Origin: Urinicoccus sp.
GTDB lineage: Bacteria > Bacillota > Clostridia > Tissierellales > Peptoniphilaceae
Direction of reading: 5' to 3'
Length of the DNA stretch: 20,395 nucleotides
Assembly (NCBI GenBank): GCA_029983435.1
Contig: JASBZN010000005.1
Coordinates: 1 to 20,395, forward strand
This document shows, piece by piece, positions 14,415 to 20,395 of the stretch (its first letter is position 1; each line of letters opens with the position of its first letter). Below the pieces are notes generated by a model that had not been told where the DNA came from, did no database searches, and saw only the letters and a program-made list of their open reading frames with translations. Made by a program: the position numbers and the translations under genes.

Positions 14415-15499
14415 CACACTTTCAACTCGTTGCCAAAATTTTTTTCTATTTCAGTTTCTCCCTCATCGCTATCACTGACTGCGTTTAAAATTCCTTGATA
14501 AAATTCTTCCTTTTTTCCTTTTTCCTCATTATCAAAACCATTAAAAGGATTGTAATCTGTTAGAAATCTGGGATTAGTCGCTCTACGTTTAATGTATTGA
14601 TATTCATAATATTCACCATCAGGTCCTTTGGTCTTCTCTAATGTCCGTTTAAACACTTCTTGTCCTACAATGTCCATAGCCTGTAAGGTTTTCTGGGTCT
14701 TCTTATTCTTTAAAATCAGCTTTAAACGGACTGGATTAACTCGTCCGGAAAAGTCTTTTTCTATATTATCTGAAGAATATTTAAATTTAATATTTGAATA
14801 AACATTGGGGTTATAGAGGTATCTTTTATATCGTTGGTCACTTAATAATTTATCAATAGTGTCTTTAGTTTTTTCTCCTCGATTCCATCCAGGAGTTTTG
14901 CTATAGGTAGTTGTTAAATCACCTTCATCTTTAAAAGTCACTTCATGGTTCTTATTTAAATCGTTATCCCCTATGGATATCCCTTTAAGACATGAAGACC
15001 GTGGAATATTGATCATTAAATACTTGCCATTTTGTGGTCGTAAAACAATCTTTTTCAATTTTGTATCTACAGGTGTTGACTGATTTTCTATGATTTCTTT
15101 ATCTAAGTCAAAGCGGAAATTCTGTACGACCCCATTTTCAGGAAATTCAAAACTATTTATATAGTGATCTTGATCAAGATACTCTGCAATGCCACCATTC
15201 CAAAAGTTGCTAAAAAATACTTCGGTTATCTGTATATTCCCATCGAAAATAGGAACAAGTAGTCGGTTGTTTGTTTGCTCTAAATATTGCTGCGCCTCAT
15301 TTTTACCCCGAAAGCTGTACATGCTGTATTCTGTCTTAGAGTCATCATCCCAACTTTCCTCTTCAATAACAGTTAAGAATTCATGATGTTGTGGTTCCTC
15401 ATCATAAATGCTTTCTGCATAACATGTGTTAATAAAACTTGGAAAAAGAAGAATAGTAATTAAAAGAGCTGCCATTATTTGCTTAATACGCATATTCAT
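14414..15499 (-). CDS. Exported protein of unknown fold; probable N-terminal part of the split SLH/DUF4430 surface protein
   Basis: An ORF of 361 residues. Residues 1-28 are a clear signal peptide: a basic N-terminus, the hydrophobic run IMAALLITILLFPSF and cleavage after CYA. There is no lipobox. The mature part (29-361) is rich in beta-prone and charged stretches; I do not recognise a family. It has no SLH or sorting motif, so alone it would be secreted free. The stop codon overlaps the next ORF (TGATG), which lacks a signal peptide. An A AAA AAT slippery heptamer lies 22 nt before the stop (14438-14444); a -1 shift there fuses both frames into one chain of about 1270 residues. The start has GGAGG 4 nt upstream. 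It is co-directional with the riboswitch-controlled DUF4430 gene and separated from it by a strong hairpin. Confidence 0.75.
   Translation of the reverse strand: MNMRIKQIMAALLITILLFPSFINTCYAESIYDEEPQHHEFLTVIEEESWDDDSKTEYSMYSFRGKNEAQQYLEQTNNRLLVPIFDGNIQITEVFFSNFWNGGIAEYLDQDHYINSFEFPENGVVQNFRFDLDKEIIENQSTPVDTKLKKIVLRPQNGKYLMINIPRSSCLKGISIGDNDLNKNHEVTFKDEGDLTTTYSKTPGWNRGEKTKDTIDKLLSDQRYKRYLYNPNVYSNIKFKYSSDNIEKDFSGRVNPVRLKLILKNKKTQKTLQAMDIVGQEVFKRTLEKTKGPDGEYYEYQYIKRRATNPRFLTDYNPFNGFDNEEKGKKEEFYQGILNAVSDSDEGETEIEKNFGNELKV
14438..14444 (-). other. Slippery heptamer / homopolymer at the frame junction
   Basis: The minus strand reads A AAA AAT in phase with the upstream ORF, within a run of seven A (14439-14445) followed by four T. 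Slipping back one base continues as TTT TGG CAA and runs openly into the frame of the SLH protein. One additional A in the run would have the same effect, so this could also be a real or sequencing 1-nt deletion. Confidence 0.6.
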
Positions 15500-15514
15500 T
15501 TTACCTCCATGTTA

Positions 15515-15548
15515 AGGAAAAAGATAGGCATATGCCCATCTTTTTCCT
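15515..15548 (-). other. Near-perfect 34-nt intergenic hairpin
   Basis: AGGAAAAAGAT (15515-15525) and ATCTTTTTCCT (15538-15548) are perfect inverted copies around a GC-rich core with CATATG at the centre, giving a continuous stem of about 15-16 bp. It lies between the small DUF4430 gene and the exported ORF, ending just before the latter's ribosome-binding site. It could be a leaky terminator or a 3' stabiliser giving unequal expression; the T tract is inside the stem, so it is not a standard terminator. Confidence 0.7.
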
Positions 15549-15578
15549 CAAGTTACATATAAACCTTTTATTTACTTA

Positions 15579-16325
15579 TTATTTGTAGACAAATTCAACT
15601 TTGTCGTTATTGCTTAGGCGATAGACACCAGCTCCCATTTGAGGTTCTTTGCCATTAACCGTATAATGCCAGCCCTTCCAAGTGCTAGTGGAAGCATCCC
15701 ATTTTCCTTCTAATCCATCAATAGAATGAAGGAAACCATTTTTAACTACAACATTTTCTTTTCCTGTTTGATCTAGGGCACCTAAGGCAGTTGGAGCATT
15801 TTTTAAAGTGTCTTCTCCAAAGGACCCCTTATAATTTTTTGCTACAACAGAATTTAAGGTGTACTTATACTCTTGGGGAAGTCCTTTAATTGTTACTGTT
15901 ACATTAGAAGCGGGGTCTTGCTTCTTATCAAAATATACATTAATAGGTAATACTTTTGATGGATCTTTAGTATATTTTAATTGAATAACTCCATCTGTCT
16001 TCTTGTTGACTAGAACCTTAATTCCAGCTGTTTTTCCTTCTTTAGTTTGCAACTCTTCAACATTATATACTTTGAAGTTAGCTTTGCTATAACTAGTTGT
16101 AAAATCCTTTGTTGTGATTGGGGCTTTCTTATAGTCGCTGGTTAATCCGTAAACTGGAACTCTAATTTCTTGGCCTTTCTTCTCTGCTATAATGGTAAAA
16201 TTCTCAGAATCTACAGTTAATTCTGTAATGTTTTCTTGGGCTGAAACCATATTTGGTAGTAGCACCCCTAGGACCATTAAAAACGCTAAAGCATAGGCAC
16301 TAATTCTTTTGGACATTGTTTTCAT
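15579..16325 (-). CDS. Secreted protein with C-terminal DUF4430 (transcobalamin-like) domain, controlled by a cobalamin riboswitch
   Basis: Protein of 248 residues. Residues 1-29 form a signal peptide (MSKRISAYALAFLMVLGVLL, cleavage after VSA). Residues about 30-135 are a beta-rich domain of unknown family. Residues 141-248 look like DUF4430: VTVTIKGLPQEYKYTL, FLHSIDGLEG, KGWHYTVNGKEP, GAGVYRL and NDKVEFVY. Pfam places the C-terminal cobalamin-contacting domain of transcobalamin and intrinsic factor in this relationship (recalled, not searched). There is no anchor motif, so it may be free or held by a partner. ATG 16325 is chosen over an upstream start because AGGAGGG precedes it at 6 nt. It is the first gene after a cobalamin riboswitch with an intrinsic terminator, so it should be made only when B12 is scarce. 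That context and the domain together suggest corrinoid binding; this is inference. Confidence 0.85.
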   Translation of the reverse strand: MKTMSKRISAYALAFLMVLGVLLPNMVSAQENITELTVDSENFTIIAEKKGQEIRVPVYGLTSDYKKAPITTKDFTTSYSKANFKVYNVEELQTKEGKTAGIKVLVNKKTDGVIQLKYTKDPSKVLPINVYFDKKQDPASNVTVTIKGLPQEYKYTLNSVVAKNYKGSFGEDTLKNAPTALGALDQTGKENVVVKNGFLHSIDGLEGKWDASTSTWKGWHYTVNGKEPQMGAGVYRLSNNDKVEFVYK

Positions 16326-16397
16326 TATTTTCCCTCCTATAATTCTTAACATTCATCCAATATAGTTTCTGACTTCCTAAAAGAGAATTTTGCCTAG

Positions 16398-16426
16398 AAA
16401 AAAGGACATTGGAAAGTCCAATGCCC
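16398..16426 (-). terminator. Intrinsic terminator of the cobalamin riboswitch (expression platform)
   Basis: On the minus strand GGGCATTGGA, a CTT loop and TCCAATGTCC form the stem, followed by TTTTTT (16398-16403). It lies between the aptamer and the first gene, 72 nt before the start codon, so ligand binding can decide whether the operon is transcribed. Confidence 0.9.
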
Positions 16427-16440
16427 GTATTTGCATTTTC

Positions 16441-16462
16441 CATTGACCTGTCAACCGCAGGT
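16441..16462 (-). promoter_or_regulatory. Riboswitch kissing-loop hairpin (P13/L13) overlapping a putative antiterminator
   Basis: On the minus strand ACCTG (16458-16462) and CAGGT (16446-16450) form a short stem whose loop edge carries GCGG, complementary to CCGC in the CCGCCGCTGT loop of the aptamer. The 3' side GGTCAATG (16441-16448) can instead pair with CATTGGAC at the terminator's 5' arm (one bulge). The two pairings exclude each other, which predicts termination when cobalamin is bound. Confidence 0.65.
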
Positions 16463-16473
16463 TTGTCCTTCCA

Positions 16474-16656
16474 AGATATGCATGTATTCTGACTTATGGG
16501 TCAAACGGAATAAGGACCTTCCCAGATTATACCAGTGGTTTTACCTTACCCCTACCCAATTACAGCGGCGGGACCGTTTTGGACTTGCACCAAATTCCAT
16601 CTTAGCTTTCTGACCTTTAGCTAGCATATAGGGCTAGGGCCAGAAAGAACATATCT
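16474..16656 (-). promoter_or_regulatory. Cobalamin (AdoCbl-type) riboswitch aptamer
   Basis: On the minus strand the conserved core elements appear in order: GGTGCAAGTCC, CGGTCCCGCCGCTGTAA, CCACTGG, GGGAAGG and AGTCAGAATACATG. P1 closes the 183-nt aptamer with AGATATG (16650-16656) pairing to CATATCT (16474-16480). A long P2 pairs CTTTCTGGCC with GGTCAGAAAG and is capped by CTAGC/GCTAG. This matches the Rfam cobalamin class by eye. It precedes the DUF4430 surface operon and should switch it off when B12 is plentiful. Confidence 0.95.
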
Positions 16657-16692
16657 CCTATTCAATTTTCAAGACTTTCTCCCTTTGACCTA

Positions 16693-16721
16693 ATAATATA
16701 ACTTTTTCCTGCCCTTGTCAA
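16693..16721 (-). promoter_or_regulatory. Promoter of the cobalamin riboswitch operon
   Basis: The minus strand has a perfect TTGACA (16716-16721), a 17-nt spacer and TATTAT (16693-16698). The start of transcription would be near 16686, about 30 nt before the aptamer. It lies only 25 nt after the stop codon of the upstream SLH gene. Confidence 0.88.
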
Positions 16722-16745
16722 TAGATTTGATTCTTATCTTTTTAT

Positions 16746-19700
16746 TTATTTTTTGTAAAGAGTCCATAAGATTTGTGCCACTTGAGCCCGTGTTAACTGG
16801 GCTTTAGGATCAAAAGTCTTTTTTTCTGTTCCTTGGAGGTAGCCAGATTGGACAAGCCTTACTACAGAATCTTGGTAGGCCTTGGAAATCTTTTTCTTGT
16901 CTTTTAAGTCAAAGGCTTTCTTGGGGCTTAGGTCTTTCCCCATGACTTTTAATGCCTTATAGGTTAAGTCGGCCATTTCTTCACGGTTAAGAATCTTATC
17001 TGCCTTAAAGCTTTTTAGGTCCACAATACCTGTTTGGATGGCCCAGTCCCTAAAGGGGGCATAATAGGGCGCACTGTTCCCCTCTTGGTCTTGGATGCCT
17101 GCCATCCGTCCTAAAAGGGTTAAGAATTCTCCTTGGGAGATGGGCCGGTTGGGAGCAAAGTGTTGGTCATCTACCCCAACAAAGAGTCCCTCTTGGAGAC
17201 ATTTTTCAATGACTTCTTGGGCCCAGTGCCCTTGAATGTCGACTAGACCCTGTCCATATCTTTCATTCTTTCTAGCTGAATTAGCCGGAATAGAAATGAC
17301 TTCTTTTTTCCCTTCTTGACCACGACTTAGTCCTTGTGAATTTTCTTGACCACCCTTAATAACGGTTAATTTTAAAAGAATTCTTTCCCCAGTATTGGAT
17401 AGGTAGCCTAAAATGTTATAAGTTCCAGGCTTTTTCAAGTCGTAATCCGTATTGGTCCAATAAACTTCTCTATTAGTCACTTGCCCATCTACTTCTTTTA
17501 AATCCACTCGACTTGGCAGACTAAAGGCATCCCCTACTTGGATGGTTTTATAAATGGTTTGACTAGGTTTATCTGCTGTATTTGGCGATGGACCTTCCCT
17601 ATTGGCAAGGACCTTCACTTGGGTTTCTAGAACTTTTTCTTTCTTTTCTAGAGGATCTAGGTAGTTTCCCAAAGCGGTGTAGGTACCCGGAAGATCAGAC
17701 CTGAAGTTGTTGAGTCGCCAATTGATAGAAATTTCTTCTTCCTGGCCCTGGTCACTCACAAGGTAGATGGTTTTTGGTAGACGATCTAGGGCTTGTCTTA
17801 CGCTTGTCCCTTGCTTAACTTCAACGGAGTGAAGCCCAAGAATCTTTTGGCCTCCAGGCACTTCTATTGTGTCTGTAGGGCCAGAAGGATTTTCTTCTGG
17901 GATTTTTGTATTGGCTAAGAGGGTCTTTAAGTCTTGAATGGCGGCTGTTAATTGGTTACTTGTCGGGCTTGAATAGTCCAGCATGGTTTGGTATTTTCTT
18001 TTGGCCTGGTTCAACTTAACCCAATCAGAAGGATTGTAGTCTTTTTCCTTGGCTTGCTCCGCCTTGTCCAATAAAGCTTTTAAGTCTTTAATTTCTTGGA
18101 TGTCCTTACCTTCGATCTTTTCTCCATAGAGGTTCGTCAGGTTTAAGAGATAAACAGAGCTTTTCCCTTCTTTTGTTAGGGTAAAGGCCAGAATATTTTT
18201 CCCCTTAGAAATCGGAACATGGCTTGACTTAAACGTCTTGTAATCTTTGCTTTCTAAATTTTGTATGGGAAATTGACTCCGAGGGGAAATAGATTCCATC
18301 TGGATAAAATCCACTGTATCCTTGGTGGTCAAGACAAATTCTTGCCCATAGGACCGGACTGTAGCTTCTAGGTTTTGACCATTAAATTGTAACTCCCCCT
18401 TGCCTGGAACGACAAATTCAGACCGTAACATTTCAAACCTGTCCAATTTTGGGGTTTCATCATGGATAGGATTTCCCTCAACATGAATGGTAAAGCCCCC
18501 AAGTTCTCCCATATAATGCTTAATATTGGTTAGACCATAGACAGGTCCCTTAAAGACTTGGAGATAGCCACCATTAAAGAAGTAATCCCCAGGTTTTATG
18601 TCTTCTGGTAGGGTAAATTCTAGGTCTCTTAATTTTTCCAGGCGGCGAATTTTTTCTACTGGATTAGTAGTCATATTGTTGACATAGGGTTTGGTTTCCA
18701 AGCGTTCAAGGCCTGGCATATTCGAAGTATAAAGGAGATAGCCAAAATTTATAGCCGTGGTATTCCCATCATGCTGGTTCTGCCCCTTATTTTCAGGAAC
18801 TACATATTTGTCATAGAGATTATTAAGGTCTTGGATTTGCTGGTCACTGAAGTGGACCTTAACCTTAACTCTTTCCCCAGGTCGATAAGAGCTTTTCTCT
18901 GGGCTCGCTTGGATGAGCCCCTTTTGAGAGGGCTTATAGCTTGGGTTTTCCTTAACATGGAAGGTAAAGTCTGGAATTAAATCATGCTCTTGGAGAAACT
19001 GAGGGCGGTTTAATCCGTCGGCCATTTTGGACAAGACTGTTTGTCGAATCTTTGTATTTTCTGGCATTTGATTTTTTGGCACTTCAGAAAAGCCTGCATC
19101 TCCATAGCCAGAAGATACTACCACTCCATTGAAAAAGCGAAGGTCACCTCCCTTGGTGAGGGTTAACTTAAAAGAATCGTAACCTTGAATATAACCATAG
19201 CCTGGCATGTTTGTAAAAAATTGTTCTTGTTGGCCAAAGAAGGGGTTATAGAAGGTTTGAATTTTTGGCTTTGGAGCAAGCATGCCCTTGATTTTAAATT
19301 CCGCCTGGTCTCCTGCTTGTAGGTCTGTTTTTCCCGTTGTTGAAGTTAAGGTCCCTTCTAGGCAAGCAGACCGGAAGTTATAAAGGCGGGAGGATTTTAC
19401 CCCATTTTTTTCTACCGTATAGGTGACCGTAGTCCAGAAATTTTGCAGGGGAAAGTCACCAGTGTAGGCATCTAAGTCTTTTCCTTCCCTGGCTATTGTT
19501 CCCGACTTTTTCAAGTCCACCTTTTGCCCATTGGCATAAACAGTTGGTCTTGCTCCCTTTTCTGTCTCTAGGCTTAAGTGGTAGTTGGGTTGCTCTTTGG
19601 TATAGTAGAGAACATCATACTTATTAAAACGGTCTAAATTGGAGGTCATGGTTAGACGTTTATCTTTTTGGTCTGTTTCCCGGTCGGTAATATAGACATA

Positions 19701-20395
19701 GATATAGGAAGGTCGTCCATTATAGCTGGGATGGGTGACTTTTAATTTTACTAGTCCTGTTTTTAGGCCCCTTAATAGGTAAGTTGCCCCATCTTGGGTA
19801 TTTGGTCCATAGATTGTTGAAAAGTCGCCTCCTTCTTTACAAATTTCAACCTTATCTTCCCCTAGGACAGGATCAAATTTTAAGTCCTCTCTTTGGAAAT
19901 TTTGTTGAAAGTCAGTAGCTCTTGGAACATCCAGACAAAAGAGTTCCATTTCTTCCCCCTTTTTTAGGGTGTAGCAAAGGTTAGATAAAAGAAAATCATT
20001 GAAATAGCCCTTCTTTAAATCATGGCTCATATACCAAGCAAAAGGTCCACAGGGTTTGTCCACATGTTCATTAATTGTTGCTTGGTTTAAAATATTAATA
20101 ACTTTTTCAGCTTTTTCTTTGTTATATTGAAAGGATTTTAATAAGTCCACACCTTGATCATAGGCTTGTTTTGTGGCTTGATTTTCAAGATACAGAAACT
20201 TATTCCCTGAAGAATTAATTCTTGCTAGGGCCTTGATTAGATCAATCTTTTCTTCCATGGGAGTTTGATAGCCACGATCTTCTCCTAGGATCGAAAAACT
20301 TAAAGAAAAAACCGCCCCATCATGGACTTCTTTTCCCAGTTTATACTTATTAAGGGGCTTATCTAATTTTTCCCCATTTAAGTAGGCTTCCCACA
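16746..20395 (-). CDS. Very large SLH-anchored surface protein (partial, N-terminus outside window)
   Basis: The reading frame is open to the window edge: 45 codons lie upstream of the ATG at 20258, with no stop and no ribosome-binding site at that ATG, so the real start is beyond 20395. At least 1215 residues are present. Counting from the 20258 methionine: an N-terminal region of unknown family; a stretch ending VKLKVTHPSYNGRPSYIYVY (about 170-190); beta-rich domains around 200-300, 440-595 and 605-710, the last resembling a cadherin-like beta-sandwich; a FIVAR domain (719-784); two bacterial Ig-like domains (803-884, 903-966); and three SLH domains (1006-1054, 1065-1106, 1115-1168) that attach it to the cell wall. 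The FIVAR-Ig-Ig-SLH order matches the 914-residue protein, so the two are paralogues in part. It has no terminator before the riboswitch promoter. Its link to cobalamin is by proximity only. Confidence 0.88.
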   Translation of the reverse strand, partial: WEAYLNGEKLDKPLNKYKLGKEVHDGAVFSLSFSILGEDRGYQTPMEEKIDLIKALARINSSGNKFLYLENQATKQAYDQGVDLLKSFQYNKEKAEKVINILNQATINEHVDKPCGPFAWYMSHDLKKGYFNDFLLSNLCYTLKKGEEMELFCLDVPRATDFQQNFQREDLKFDPVLGEDKVEICKEGGDFSTIYGPNTQDGATYLLRGLKTGLVKLKVTHPSYNGRPSYIYVYITDRETDQKDKRLTMTSNLDRFNKYDVLYYTKEQPNYHLSLETEKGARPTVYANGQKVDLKKSGTIAREGKDLDAYTGDFPLQNFWTTVTYTVEKNGVKSSRLYNFRSACLEGTLTSTTGKTDLQAGDQAEFKIKGMLAPKPKIQTFYNPFFGQQEQFFTNMPGYGYIQGYDSFKLTLTKGGDLRFFNGVVVSSGYGDAGFSEVPKNQMPENTKIRQTVLSKMADGLNRPQFLQEHDLIPDFTFHVKENPSYKPSQKGLIQASPEKSSYRPGERVKVKVHFSDQQIQDLNNLYDKYVVPENKGQNQHDGNTTAINFGYLLYTSNMPGLERLETKPYVNNMTTNPVEKIRRLEKLRDLEFTLPEDIKPGDYFFNGGYLQVFKGPVYGLTNIKHYMGELGGFTIHVEGNPIHDETPKLDRFEMLRSEFVVPGKGELQFNGQNLEATVRSYGQEFVLTTKDTVDFIQMESISPRSQFPIQNLESKDYKTFKSSHVPISKGKNILAFTLTKEGKSSVYLLNLTNLYGEKIEGKDIQEIKDLKALLDKAEQAKEKDYNPSDWVKLNQAKRKYQTMLDYSSPTSNQLTAAIQDLKTLLANTKIPEENPSGPTDTIEVPGGQKILGLHSVEVKQGTSVRQALDRLPKTIYLVSDQGQEEEISINWRLNNFRSDLPGTYTALGNYLDPLEKKEKVLETQVKVLANREGPSPNTADKPSQTIYKTIQVGDAFSLPSRVDLKEVDGQVTNREVYWTNTDYDLKKPGTYNILGYLSNTGERILLKLTVIKGGQENSQGLSRGQEGKKEVISIPANSARKNERYGQGLVDIQGHWAQEVIEKCLQEGLFVGVDDQHFAPNRPISQGEFLTLLGRMAGIQDQEGNSAPYYAPFRDWAIQTGIVDLKSFKADKILNREEMADLTYKALKVMGKDLSPKKAFDLKDKKKISKAYQDSVVRLVQSGYLQGTEKKTFDPKAQLTRAQVAQILWTLYKK

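Noticed and set aside
14414..15499. Haem-binding NEAT domain or lipoprotein
   Set aside because: The beta-rich pattern lacks a recognisable NEAT haem-binding motif, and the cysteine at residue 26 is not in a lipobox; signal peptidase I cleavage after CYA fits better.
16431..16613. Short plus-strand open frame
   Set aside because: It is the complement of the conserved cobalamin aptamer; the conservation is explained by RNA structure.
20250..20258. ATG 20258 as the start of the large SLH protein
   Set aside because: No ribosome-binding site precedes it, there is no signal peptide after it, and the frame stays open for 45 more codons to the window edge.
1..20395. Mobile elements, prophage or CRISPR array
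   Set aside because: No transposase, integrase, phage gene, terminal repeats or regularly spaced repeats were found; the only short tandem repeat lies inside a surface-protein linker.

Overview
The window looks like part of the chromosome of a low-GC, anaerobic, monoderm Bacillota. The closest guess is a Peptoniphilaceae/Tissierellia-type organism, but the genus cannot be fixed from sequence alone. The pointers are a superoxide reductase, a butyryl-CoA-type acyl-CoA dehydrogenase, strong AGGAGG ribosome-binding sites, an L13-leader-like hairpin before rplM, and S-layer-homology (SLH) surface proteins. Every gene except the superoxide reductase is on the minus strand. There is no sign of an insertion sequence, prophage or CRISPR array.

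From low to high coordinates: (i) 1-682, the N-terminal part of an acyl-CoA dehydrogenase, cut by the window edge; (ii) 957-3771, a compact operon of THUMP-type rRNA methyltransferase, PduO-type cobalamin adenosyltransferase and a PAS-SpoIIE phosphatase; (iii) 3936-4289, a lone plus-strand superoxide reductase ending in a bidirectional terminator; (iv) 4335-5428, trmL and a FucA-like class II aldolase behind a consensus-like promoter; (v) 5480-7094, a PadR / DUF1700 / DUF4097 operon with ATGA overlaps and palindromes inside its promoter; (vi) 7216-7558, ssrA (tmRNA) with its own promoter and terminator; (vii) 7605-10537, ACT protein, UPF0210 protein, HAD phosphatase and VanZ-family membrane protein; (viii) 10603-11435, rplM-rpsI with promoter, leader hairpin and terminator.

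The most interesting part is 11673-20395. A cobalamin riboswitch on the minus strand (aptamer about 16474-16656) has its own promoter, a kissing-loop hairpin and an intrinsic terminator. It directly precedes a secreted protein with a DUF4430-like domain, the family related to the C-terminal domain of transcobalamin and intrinsic factor. Next comes a signal-peptide-bearing ORF, then a 914-residue ORF with InlB-type repeats, FIVAR, Ig-like and SLH domains and a second C-terminal DUF4430 domain. The last two ORFs overlap by 4 bp, only the first has a signal peptide, and a canonical slippery heptamer (A AAA AAT) lies just before the first stop. They are probably one surface protein, either split by a frameshift or joined by recoding. 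Upstream of the riboswitch lies another very large SLH protein that runs off the window. I infer a vitamin-B12-repressed cell-surface corrinoid-capture system in a monoderm bacterium. The cobalamin adenosyltransferase elsewhere in the window independently suggests that the organism uses cobalamin.
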